A DNA stretch of 16,005 nt, taken from Sedimenticola sp. Lineage in GTDB: Bacteria > Pseudomonadota > Gammaproteobacteria > Chromatiales > Chromatiaceae. The stretch is from NCBI GenBank assembly GCA_026197195.1, contig JAPHUG010000283.1:1-16005 (forward strand), given 5' to 3'. Made by a program: the position numbers and the translations under genes. This document shows positions 1-8,600 of this stretch, piece after piece. How positions within the stretch are numbered: the stretch's first letter is position 1; every line of letters starts with the position of its first letter. Under the pieces are notes generated by a model. It was not told the origin of the DNA. It saw only the letters and a list, made by a program, of their open reading frames with translations, and made no database searches.

Positions 1-900
1 GTCAAAGAGCCGCAACCCAATGAGTGCAAGATGCTGCGTGAGGGGCAGTTGCTCTTTACCTATCTGCATCTGGCACCTGATCCCACCCAGACCGAACTGT
101 TGGTCGCTTCCGGTGTGACAGCCATTGCCTATGAGACGGTCACGGATAAGCGGGGTGGATTGCCTTTGCTGGTGCCGATGTCTGAAGTGGCGGGGCGTAT
201 GTCGATCCAGGCGGGTGCGATGTGTCTGGAGAAATCCCACGGTGGTGCCGGTCTGTTGCTGGGGGGCGTACCCGGTGTGGCACCGGCCAATGTGGTGGTT
301 ATTGGTGGCGGTGTGGTGGGTACCAATGCCATCCGTATGGCAATGGGTCTGGAGGCCCATGTCACCGTGCTGGATCGTTCTATTGAGCGTCTGGCGGATC
401 TGGATTTTCAGTTCGGTGGTCGACTCAATACTATCTACTCCACCAAGGATGCCCTGGAGACGTATGTACTGAATGCTGACCTGGTTGTCGGTGCCGTACT
501 GGTGCCCGGAGCAGCCGCTCCCAAACTGGTGACCCGTGAGATGCTGGGACGGATGAAGCCAGGATCGGTATTGGTGGATGTGGCCATTGATCAGGGTGGC
601 TGTTTTGAAACATCAAAGGCCACCACCCATGCTGATCCCACCTACATTGTTGACAATATTGTCCATTATTGCGTTGCCAATATGCCGGGTGCTGTTGCCC
701 GTACCTCTACCTTTGCATTGAATAACGCCACCCTGCCCTTTGCTTTGGCACTGGCTGATAAGGGTTATCCTCAGGCATTGGCGGATGATCCCTATCTGCT
801 GGCTGGCTTGAATGTCCATAAAGGCCGCATCACTTATGAGGCGGTGGCCCATGATCTGGGTTATGACTTTATGCCAGCCAAAGAGGCGCTTACCCTGTAA
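1..900 (+). CDS. ald: Alanine dehydrogenase, partial (N-terminus outside window)
   Basis: This enzyme catalyses the NAD-dependent reversible deamination of L-alanine to pyruvate and ammonia in the cytoplasm. The reading frame is open from base 1 and starts with VKEPQPNE, the conserved family segment just after the first beta-alpha units, so about 73 residues are missing upstream. The 299 visible residues plus those give about 372, the usual family length. Visible landmarks are the substrate lysine (second visible residue), the catalytic histidine in FTYLHLAP (23rd visible residue, the 21-residue spacing known for the family), the Rossmann loop [10 protein letters not shown], and the [12 protein letters not shown] segment carrying the catalytic aspartate. 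The ATG at 31 is internal and not the start. The gene ends in TAA and is followed by a stem-loop terminator, so it appears to be the last gene of its transcript. Identification is near certain; only the start is unseen. Confidence 0.97.
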   Translation, partial: VKEPQPNECKMLREGQLLFTYLHLAPDPTQTELLVASGVTAIAYETVTDKRGGLPLLVPMSEVAGRMSIQAGAMCLEKSHGGAGLLLGGVPGVAPANVVVIGGGVVGTNAIRMAMGLEAHVTVLDRSIERLADLDFQFGGRLNTIYSTKDALETYVLNADLVVGAVLVPGAAAPKLVTREMLGRMKPGSVLVDVAIDQGGCFETSKATTHADPTYIVDNIVHYCVANMPGAVARTSTFALNNATLPFALALADKGYPQALADDPYLLAGLNVHKGRITYEAVAHDLGYDFMPAKEALTL

Positions 901-930
901 CCTGTAAAACACATTTGGCAGAGGGAAGAA

Positions 931-960
931 CGGGGTTTGGTAGGTCAATACCAAGCCCCG
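931..960 (+). terminator. Rho-independent-like terminator of ald
   Basis: A 12-bp stem (931-942 CGGGGTTTGGTA pairs with 949-960 TACCAAGCCCCG, one G-T wobble) encloses a 6-nt loop and begins 30 nt after the ald stop codon. It is preceded by an A/G-rich stretch and followed by a short, imperfect T-rich tail (TTATGATTT). The tail is weak for a classical intrinsic terminator. The near-symmetric structure could also act on the minus strand for the converging GGDEF remnant region. Confidence 0.8.
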
Positions 961-1024
961 TTATGATTTGAGCAGAATTATTGCAGATCAGTGGTTGATG
1001 GCGCCTTCACGGCGAGAGGGGTGT

Positions 1025-1261
1025 TTATTGCAAAACTCTTATCGTCCGTTTCCCTTCTGATTTGGCTTGATACATGGCGCGATCGGCTTTAATGATCAGC
1101 CCCTCTGTATCTTTTTCACTGCCACCAAAGAAGGCAATTCCAATTGAAGCACTGATAGAGACCGCCTGCGCCTGATAAAAATAGGGGAGATCCAGCCAAT
1201 CAAGAATCTTCTTGGCAATGACAGTCACCTCATCAGGGGTATCCACATCTTGTATCAGTTT
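1025..1261 (-). pseudogene. GGDEF-domain C-terminal remnant (decayed diguanylate cyclase)
   Basis: Read on the minus strand, this encodes about 78 residues matching only the second half of a GGDEF domain: LIQDVDTPDEVTVIAKKIL, then ASIGIAFFGG, then the family-typical ADRAMYQAKSEGKR, ending in TAA. Similarity begins just where a GGDEF domain would follow its signature motif. The (G/S)GDEF motif, the metal-binding aspartate and all upstream regions are absent. The frame stays open upstream for a few dozen codons, but with no GGDEF-like sequence. A GTG at 1246 could serve as a start, but the product could not be a cyclase. I read it as a fossil left by a deletion. A short expressed fragment cannot be excluded. 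The large cyclic-di-GMP genes on the opposite strand nearby are not its missing half, since each has its own complete GGDEF domain. Confidence 0.75.
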
Positions 1262-1678
1262 GCCCTTTCTTCGTGTGTTCCCTGCGGCTCCTTTGCATAA
1301 AGTGCACTCTGCATGGGGGCATTTTAGTCATGCAGTAATCTCTTAATGTGCAATGCAAGTGTCTACGATGAGTAAAGCATACTCGACATAACCTTTCCAT
1401 TTTGAAGGTTTTTGTCGTGCTATCTTTATTCCTGTCCTGCTGCTGTGCTGTTATTAGGGATATGACTGATAGAGTGGCCGCCACTCACTTGGTTATATAA
1501 GGCCTGGTTAATATTTAAAGTGTCATTAATTGCGAATATTTAATTTATTTCCTTATTTTTCGGGATCGCTATAGACCCTTACATGCTTTAGATTATACTT
1601 AGTCTAGGGTTTATCCATCTTTGTGGTCTTTAAACGAACGGTTAACGTACGCAAATAGCACTTGATAGGGAGCTTGGC
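1262..1678. other. Intergenic region upstream of the MEDS gene
   Basis: About 420 bp with no convincing gene on either strand. The part from about 1500 to 1620 is clearly AT-rich, as expected for a promoter region, and contains a TATACT hexamer at 1594-1599 that could be a -10 element, although no good -35 lies 16-18 nt upstream. There is a 7-bp inverted repeat (1309-1315 CTGCATG and 1329-1335 CATGCAG, 13-nt loop) of unknown role. The short minus-strand reading frame that extends over 1233-1484 shows no recognisable domain. Confidence 0.4.
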
Positions 1679-2326
1679 ATGCATATCCATACTTCAGACC
1701 AGGAACAGACGGAACTGGGCTTTTATGGATGCAGTTGCAACTGGGGTACCCATATCTGTGGTCTCTATCATACTGAAGAAGAGCGTGATGAGATTCTTTA
1801 CGGCTTTCTTCATCAGGGACACAAAGATGGCGATCAGCAGCTCTATGTCCCGACTGAGCGGCAGCCGGAAGAGTTCTTGACAGAGTACCAGTCGCGCTAT
1901 GGTGAGGAAACAGCGACTGATCTGGCTGATGAAACGGTGTTCACTGTCGCCGATGCCAAAACCATCTATTACCCCGATGGGCAGTTTTCACCCCATTCGA
2001 TGGATGAAAACCTCTCCGCGTTTTATCAACAGAGCCAATCAAATGGAAGGCGGAATATACGTGCCACCGCAGAGATGACCTGGGCACTGGATGCGATACC
2101 CGGTGTTGAGCATCTGATGGTCTATGAGTCCCGGCTCAATTACTTTATCCCCGGTAAGCCCTGGATCTCCATCTGCCTGTATAACTTGAATAAGTTTGAT
2201 GGGCTTTCCATCATGAATGTGCTGCGTACACATCCCTTTGCCATCTCCAATGGCATCATTACCGAGAACCCCTATTATCAAAAGCCGGAGGAGTGGTTGC
2301 GTATCAATGCCCCCCAATTCCTCTAA
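1679..2326 (+). CDS. MEDS-domain (DcmR-like sensory) protein
   Basis: A 215-residue cytoplasmic protein made almost wholly of a MEDS domain (methanogen/methylotroph DcmR sensory domain). Family marks are the opening GTHICGLYHTEEERDEILYGF (residues 23-43), the following FLHQGHKDGDQQLYV, and the closing LRTHPFAISNGIITENPYY near the C-terminus. MEDS domains usually sit at the N-terminus of histidine kinases, regulators or cyclic-di-GMP enzymes and are thought to sense small molecules; the ligand here is unknown. Cys18, Cys20, His25 and Cys27 form a cluster that could bind metal or respond to redox (inference). ATG 1679 is preceded by AGGGAG at good spacing. The stop codon lies just after the domain, inside the start of the PAS-GGDEF-EAL gene and in a different frame. 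Deleting one base in the C6 run at 2310-2315 would fuse the two, so this may be the sensor half of a split or once-fused protein. Confidence 0.85.
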   Translation: MHIHTSDQEQTELGFYGCSCNWGTHICGLYHTEEERDEILYGFLHQGHKDGDQQLYVPTERQPEEFLTEYQSRYGEETATDLADETVFTVADAKTIYYPDGQFSPHSMDENLSAFYQQSQSNGRRNIRATAEMTWALDAIPGVEHLMVYESRLNYFIPGKPWISICLYNLNKFDGLSIMNVLRTHPFAISNGIITENPYYQKPEEWLRINAPQFL

Positions 2327-5300
2327 CAGTCCCAGACAGAACACAGCACATGATCTACTGCTGCTACTGACTCACCTCTCCAGCCTTAACGATACCGAGC
2401 AGATGGCCCGGCTGTTTGTGGAGGGTGTCAACGGTATGGGGTTGGGGATCACCTTGAAACCCCTCTCAGTGGTGGGTCCCTTTTCTGATACCTGTATTGA
2501 AGTTCGAACGGCACACAAACGCTATAGTCAGTTTGCAGTCATTGAGGGGGATCTTGAGCGGCTTCCACGTGAGCTGCATGCAGCCTTGAATAATGGTATG
2601 CAGCTTTTAGCCTTGTTGATGGAGAGTGTGGCCAATCGAAATAGTCAGGAGGTCAGTTCAGCCATACGCCTGGCTGCGAGTGAGCAACGCTTCAGGGATT
2701 TTGCCGGTATTGCGGCCGACTGGTTCTGGGAGATGGGGCCGGATTTGGAGTGTACCTACCTGAGTGGGCAGGTTGAATCGGTCATAGGAGTGCCCATTAA
2801 AGAGATCATGGGCAAGACACGGCAAGAGTTTTATGGCGATCAGGCGGATAGTAATGACCCCGAATGGGCAGCCCATTTTAATATATTAGAGAGGAAAGCC
2901 GATTTTCAGAATTTTGTAGTGACCTGGAGAAGGCCTGATGGCGATGAACGCATCATCTCTTTGAGTGGTCGTGCTCTGTTTGATCAGAACAAAAACTTTC
3001 TGGGCTACCGGGGTGTTGGACGTGATATTACTGAACAGCGATTGATTGCTCAGCAGGTTAAGACGAGTGAGGAGCGGTACAGAGAACTGTTCGACAATAT
3101 GAGTGATGGTGTTGCTATTTATTCAGTGGACGATGTGACAGGCGATTTTATTCTTTCGGATTTTAATCGGTCAGCTGAACGGATTGGGAACATATCAAGG
3201 AACGATATCATTGGCCATTCAGTGAAAGAGATCTTTCCCGGTATTGAGTCAATGGGCTTGCTACCGGTACTCAAGCGTGTATTCCAAACCGGTAAGCCTG
3301 AGCACTTCCCTCAAAAACATTATCAGGACGGTACACTGGATTTGTGGGTTGAAAACTATGTATATCGACTCCCTACAGGGGAGGTTGTAGCCGTTTTTGA
3401 GGATGTAACACAACGACTATTAACCAAGGAGCAATTAGAAGAGAACCGTGCATTATTACGCTCTGTTATCGATGCTGCGCCGATGTGGATCGCAGCCTGT
3501 GATCGTGAATACCGATACCTGTTGGCTAACCAGTTTTATGAAACCACGTTTGGCTTATCTGTTTCAGAAATAGAGGGTAAAACCATTGCTGATGTGCTTC
3601 CACCCGAGTTGGTCGATCGGCATCTGAAATTAGTTGATCAGGTGTTACTGGGTGAGCGGGTCAGCTTCGAGGATACCTTGCCGGGAAAAGAGGGTGGGCC
3701 TAGTTGCCATATCGCTGGGGATTATATTCCACTGTACGATATCAGTGGACGTATCACGGGTGTCGTGGCGGCCGTTAATGATGTAACCGAACAGGTGGAA
3801 ACACGCTCAGAGCTGGATCGGTCACATCAGGAAATAAAAAAACAACTGAAAAGACTGCAACTTGCAGGAACCGTCTTTGATGCCACTTCGGAAGGCGTGT
3901 TGATTGCCGATGCCGAAGCCAATATTCTGGATGTAAATCGTGCCTTCAGCGATATCCTGGGTTTTGGTCGGGATGAAGTATTGGGTGAAAAGCCCAATCT
4001 CTGGAAATCCGGGCGTCATGATCGAGCCTTTTATCAAACCATGTGGTCTTCACTGATTCATACGGGGATGTGGTGTGGAGAGATATGGAATCGACGTAAA
4101 GATGGCACCATATTCCCCGAGTGGCTAACCATCAATGCGGTAAAAAACAAGGCGGGCAAGTTAACCAACTACGTCGCCGTGTTTGCGGATATCTCTCATA
4201 TCAAACAGTCTGAAAAGCAGCTTGATTTTCTGGCTCACCATGATCCGCTCACGGAGTTGCCCAATCGGTTGTTATTTAATGCCCGACTGCAGCACGCTAT
4301 TAATCATGCGGCTCGCCACGGCGGGCAGATGGCGTTGCTGTTTATGGATCTTGATCGGTTCAAAAACATCAATGACAGCCATGGTCATACGGTGGGTGAC
4401 AGCCTGCTTAAAGAGGTCGGGTCACGACTCATACACTCCGTACGGGCAGACGATACAGTGGCCCGTACGGGCGGCGATGAGTTCACCATCTTGTTGGAGG
4501 GTATCGAGTCCACTCATGATGTTGTCAATATTGCGGAGAAGATTCTGTGTGCTTTCAAGGCAGAGTTTGAGTTTGGTGAGCATCAGCTCTATATCACGCC
4601 GAGTATTGGTATCAGCGTCTATCCTCAAGATGGCTTTACCTCAGAGGAGCTGATGCGCAACGCCGATGCCGCCATGTATAAAGCTAAAGATGCCGGTCGA
4701 TGTGGCTACGCCTTTTATACCCAAGAGCTCACCTCGGTGGCCTTTGAACGCGTGCTACTGGAAAGCAGTATTCGGCATGGTCTGGATCGGCAGGAGTTCG
4801 TACTCTACTATCAGCCACAGATCAATATGCAGTCCGGCAAGATTCATGGTGCTGAGGTGTTGGTGCGCTGGCAGCATCCCGATATGGGACTGCTGGGACC
4901 GATGAAGTTCATCCCGGCTGCAGAAGAGTTAGGACTTATCGTGCCACTGGGGGAATGGATTTTACGCACCGCCATGATGCGTGCGAAAAACTGGTGTGAT
5001 AGGGGCTATCATTGTGAAGTCCTCTCGATCAATGCATCAGCGGTGGAGCTTCAACAGCCGGATTATGCGGATAAGGTCATCGCATTAATCAATGAGACGG
5101 GATACGACCCGGCCTATCTTGAGCTTGAAGTAACTGAAGGGTTGTTTTTGGGTGAGTTCGAGTTGGCGGCCCAGTCATTACGACGACTGCGTGATTATGG
5201 TGTCAGTATAGCGATTGATGATTTTGGTACCGGCTACTCTTCCCTGAGTTATCTGAAACGATTGCCGATTGATCGGCTGAAGATTGATCGTAGTTTTGTC

Positions 5301-5531
5301 CAGGATATTCCAGAGGATGAAAATGATATTGCCATCACCCGGGCCGTCATCAGTCTTGCAAAGAGCCTGCAACTGGCGGTCACTGCGGAGGGGGTGGAAA
5401 CCGAGATACAGCGTGATTTTCTGCTGACCGAGGGGTGTCATATTGCTCAGGGTTATCTCTTTGCCCGGCCGATGCCGGAAGAAGCGTTTCTCTATTCGCT
5501 GGATACTCCGGTCGCCCCCTGTCTGGAGTAA
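2307..5531 (+). CDS. PAS(x4)-GGDEF-EAL cyclic-di-GMP cyclase/phosphodiesterase
   Basis: A 1074-residue soluble signalling protein. In order: an N-terminal region of about 120 residues with faint GAF-like character, four PAS domains (about 125-245, 254-370, 384-496, 520-636, each ending in a typical DITEQ/DVTQ-like motif), a GGDEF domain (about 640-810) and an EAL domain (about 812-1070). The cyclase site is intact (GGDEF at 722-726, metal aspartate in FMDLDRF), and an inhibitory I-site RADD lies five residues before it (713-716). The phosphodiesterase site is complete: EVL at 850-852, DDFGTG from 971, KID at 992-994 and Glu1028 in AEGVET. Both activities are therefore possible. Start: ATG 2307 lies 20 nt inside the MEDS gene end, with GGAGGAG 13 nt upstream, longer than ideal. 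An upstream ATG at 2217 would give a deep overlap encoding non-family sequence and is unlikely. Translational coupling to the MEDS gene is probable. Confidence 0.93.
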   Translation: MPPNSSNSPRQNTAHDLLLLLTHLSSLNDTEQMARLFVEGVNGMGLGITLKPLSVVGPFSDTCIEVRTAHKRYSQFAVIEGDLERLPRELHAALNNGMQLLALLMESVANRNSQEVSSAIRLAASEQRFRDFAGIAADWFWEMGPDLECTYLSGQVESVIGVPIKEIMGKTRQEFYGDQADSNDPEWAAHFNILERKADFQNFVVTWRRPDGDERIISLSGRALFDQNKNFLGYRGVGRDITEQRLIAQQVKTSEERYRELFDNMSDGVAIYSVDDVTGDFILSDFNRSAERIGNISRNDIIGHSVKEIFPGIESMGLLPVLKRVFQTGKPEHFPQKHYQDGTLDLWVENYVYRLPTGEVVAVFEDVTQRLLTKEQLEENRALLRSVIDAAPMWIAACDREYRYLLANQFYETTFGLSVSEIEGKTIADVLPPELVDRHLKLVDQVLLGERVSFEDTLPGKEGGPSCHIAGDYIPLYDISGRITGVVAAVNDVTEQVETRSELDRSHQEIKKQLKRLQLAGTVFDATSEGVLIADAEANILDVNRAFSDILGFGRDEVLGEKPNLWKSGRHDRAFYQTMWSSLIHTGMWCGEIWNRRKDGTIFPEWLTINAVKNKAGKLTNYVAVFADISHIKQSEKQLDFLAHHDPLTELPNRLLFNARLQHAINHAARHGGQMALLFMDLDRFKNINDSHGHTVGDSLLKEVGSRLIHSVRADDTVARTGGDEFTILLEGIESTHDVVNIAEKILCAFKAEFEFGEHQLYITPSIGISVYPQDGFTSEELMRNADAAMYKAKDAGRCGYAFYTQELTSVAFERVLLESSIRHGLDRQEFVLYYQPQINMQSGKIHGAEVLVRWQHPDMGLLGPMKFIPAAEELGLIVPLGEWILRTAMMRAKNWCDRGYHCEVLSINASAVELQQPDYADKVIALINETGYDPAYLELEVTEGLFLGEFELAAQSLRRLRDYGVSIAIDDFGTGYSSLSYLKRLPIDRLKIDRSFVQDIPEDENDIAITRAVISLAKSLQLAVTAEGVETEIQRDFLLTEGCHIAQGYLFARPMPEEAFLYSLDTPVAPCLE

Positions 5532-5680
5532 TCGGTCAGACTTGTCATGCTGATACTGATCAAACGCAGATGGCGTCAACGTTCGCCCTGAATTAAAGTC
5601 ATTAGTTCAGATTGATAAATACTAAAGATTTTTTACCAAAAGCCGTTCTATTAAGGAAGAAATATATAAGGGACTATTCC

Positions 5681-8600
5681 TTGAGCCAGAATCGACGCAG
5701 GTACAAACGCTTTCTGATCAGCCATCCGGCCAAGCTGGTGGTGAACGGGACAGTGCAGGCCGATTGCCAGATTGGTAACTACTCTGAAGGTGGACTCTAT
5801 CTGGCCATTGATAATGCTGCGCTGAAACAGATAAGGCGTAATCAGGAACAACCCACTCAAGCCCATTTTCATGCTGAAGTTCAATTGTTGGAACAGTCGG
5901 CTGAGAAGATAAAATATAATGTGCCGGTTCGCTTTGCCTTTGAGTCGCAGGATGGGGTGGGCGTAGCCTTTATGTCTCCTGATCCCGCTGTGCAGAGCTA
6001 TCTGTCTCATCTCGCTATGGTGGAGAGGAAAAGTAAGGTTCGGGCCAGTTTGCAAAAACAGAGCCAGGAGAGCCAACCCCTCACCCAGATGGCCACAGAA
6101 CTGGATACCTATCTGACGGGGCGTATTGGGGGCTATTTTACCCAGTTGGAAGAGGCACTGCTGGACCAGGAAGACCATGCCAGTCAACAGCAACAGCCTG
6201 ATCTTCGACATGCCCGTCGGCTATTTCATGATGAAGAGCAGCATGTAAAGCAGCGTTTTTTATCCCAGGTGTCACGTAGCTGGGAGCAGTTGCAGTGTGC
6301 CTCTGAGACGCCTGATGTCGTCGATTTTGCCAATCAGAGTCTGGAGCTGGTTGATGAAGATGAGTTTGATGAGTGGGCTGCGGTTGTAGGTCTTTCCCGC
6401 CGAATGGAGGGGAATCTGGCCAGTACACTGCACAATCTCTCGCAATCCATAGCCTTTTTGGCAAAATCCCCGGTCAGCAATGATAACAATCCACTGTCAC
6501 CCTATCGTCTGCTGTGGTCATTTAAAAAGAGTCTTGACCCGCTCAGTATCTCTGTCGATGCGAGACGCACAGCCTATACGGTTTTCGCTGAGCAGGTATT
6601 GGCCGGCATTGATCAACTGTATCACCCGGTATACCAATCCCTGGAGCAGCAGGGGTTGGCTGTCTCTACGAGTCGAACCAAACGGGCAACGGATGTTGTA
6701 GCCGCTGAGCCGGTTGTAGAGCCGCCGATTCAGGCTCGGCCTAAACCCCAGACCTTGATTGAAACCCTCTCCGGTTATTTTAGTGACAAGACGGCATCCG
6801 ATCAGCGCGGCGAAGCACCCGCGAGTCAGGTCTCCAGCAATGCCGCCGTCACCCATGCATTGGATGATATGGTGCAGGGTGATCAACGTCGCCTGACGGA
6901 TCGTATTGCGCAATCGCTGGGTGGGCACGCCGGAAAAAACGGCGGGGTAGCCTTATCGCCCGAGAGTCGGCAGATTATCGAAGCGACAGAGCAGCTGTTG
7001 CAGATGTCGCAGCAGGACCCACGCCATAATGTCACGACCCGTAAAATACTGCGTCAGGTTCAGTTGCCATTGGCCAAAGCGGCTATTCAAGATCCTGATG
7101 TACTGAATGATCCCACGCATAGCTCTCGTGAGCTGCTGGATAATCTGGATCAGTTGGCCCTGTTTATGTCGGACAATGAAGGGTCGGCTATCGCAAAGAA
7201 AGAGCATAAGAAACTGGAGTCTGTGCTCAACTCACTGGAAGCGTCCGGCGGCAAGGCTGATCTCAACGCGGTATCACAGGATATATCCGGCCTACTGGCG
7301 GAGTGTAAGAACACCTTCAACACCAATCTGGACCTGGTGCTGTCTGGCTGTCAGGCGGAACAACAGCAGACCTCGGCGAGCCAAAAGGTCCGGCAGTTTC
7401 TTGAGCAGGAGCTGAAAGGTTCAATATCGACACTGATTGATCAACTCCTGCGTCTGGGGTGGGTCGGCCTGTTAGTGCAAGCAAACCGCCTGGAGAGTAG
7501 TGAAGCCAAGTATCTGAAGCACTATCAGCAGGTGCTGGTGTTATTGAACAGGGCCTTTCAGACCGGCACCAGACAGGTGTCGTTGTCACCCGAGAAATGG
7601 AACAAGGTCAGTAAAGTATTACATAGTGGTTTTAACGCCTATCCGGTATTTAAGGATAAAGGTAATGCGCTTGTTCAACGCATAGGCCAATGTCTGGAAA
7701 AAGGCAGCAAGCGCTATGCTGAATACAATCAAAAACGTGTCGATATCTCCAAGGGCTATTTTGATCAGTTGATACCGAACACCGCCTTGAGTCAGCCTGC
7801 TGAAGCGGTATCTGATAAGGCTGATCCACAACATGTACGTCAATTGAATAGACTGGAAAAAGAGGACTGGGTAACGGAGAGACAGCCGAATGGTCGAACC
7901 CGAATGCTCAGCCTTGCCTGGTGTGATGAGGCGAAGACCCGTTTTGTATTTGTCGATGGCAGTGGTGTTAAAGCACTCGATTATCAACGGGCAGAATTAC
8001 TGAATCGCATACAAGTCAACCAGATCGCCATCATTGAGGATCATGGTCTACCGATGGTGGAACGGGCGGTAGAGCGTGCCCTCAAGGAAGGTTTTGGTCG
8101 CATGCGGGAGGAGAGTGATCAGGACACTGTTACGGGCCTGAAAAATCGCCGCGCCTTTCAGCGAGACCTTAATCATCTGCTTACCAGTCAGGAGAAGGCC
8201 GGCAGTCGCCATCTTCTGATCTGTATGGATGTGGATAAATTCACACTCATCAATGACCTCTGTGGTATGGAAGGAGGGGATCAGTTTTTGGCGCGGCTGG
8301 CGGGGATCTGTAGTAGCCTGATTAGCCATCCGGGTGCCGTATCGCGCACCGGTGATAATGAGTTCAGTATCCTGCTGGAACAGTGCACCCTGGAGCGGGG
8401 TTATTCGATTGCGGAAAGTCTGCGAATAGCGATTGAAAATTTCCGCTTTGAGTGGGCAGGGCAGCAGATATCCGTAACTGTAAGTATTGGTCTTACTGAA
8501 ATAGAGAGTGGTGCAGGTCATACGGATGAGGTTAATCATGCGGCCCACTCTGCCTGTGCAGAAGCCAAGAAAGAGGGACGAAACCGGTGTTGCTGTTATC

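Noticed and set aside
1233..1484. An 83-codon minus-strand frame upstream of the GGDEF remnant as its missing N-terminal part
   Set aside because: Its translation has no GGDEF, PAS or membrane features, so it does not repair the truncated gene by frameshift.
2217..2306. ATG 2217 as the start of the PAS-GGDEF-EAL gene
   Set aside because: It would overlap the MEDS gene by 110 nt, and the extra 30 residues are simply the MEDS 3' end read in another frame (Pro/Ser/Arg-rich, no domain).
5651..6211. A 186-codon minus-strand frame opposite the PilZ region
   Set aside because: The plus strand encodes a clear PilZ domain there; the antisense product is unrecognisable.
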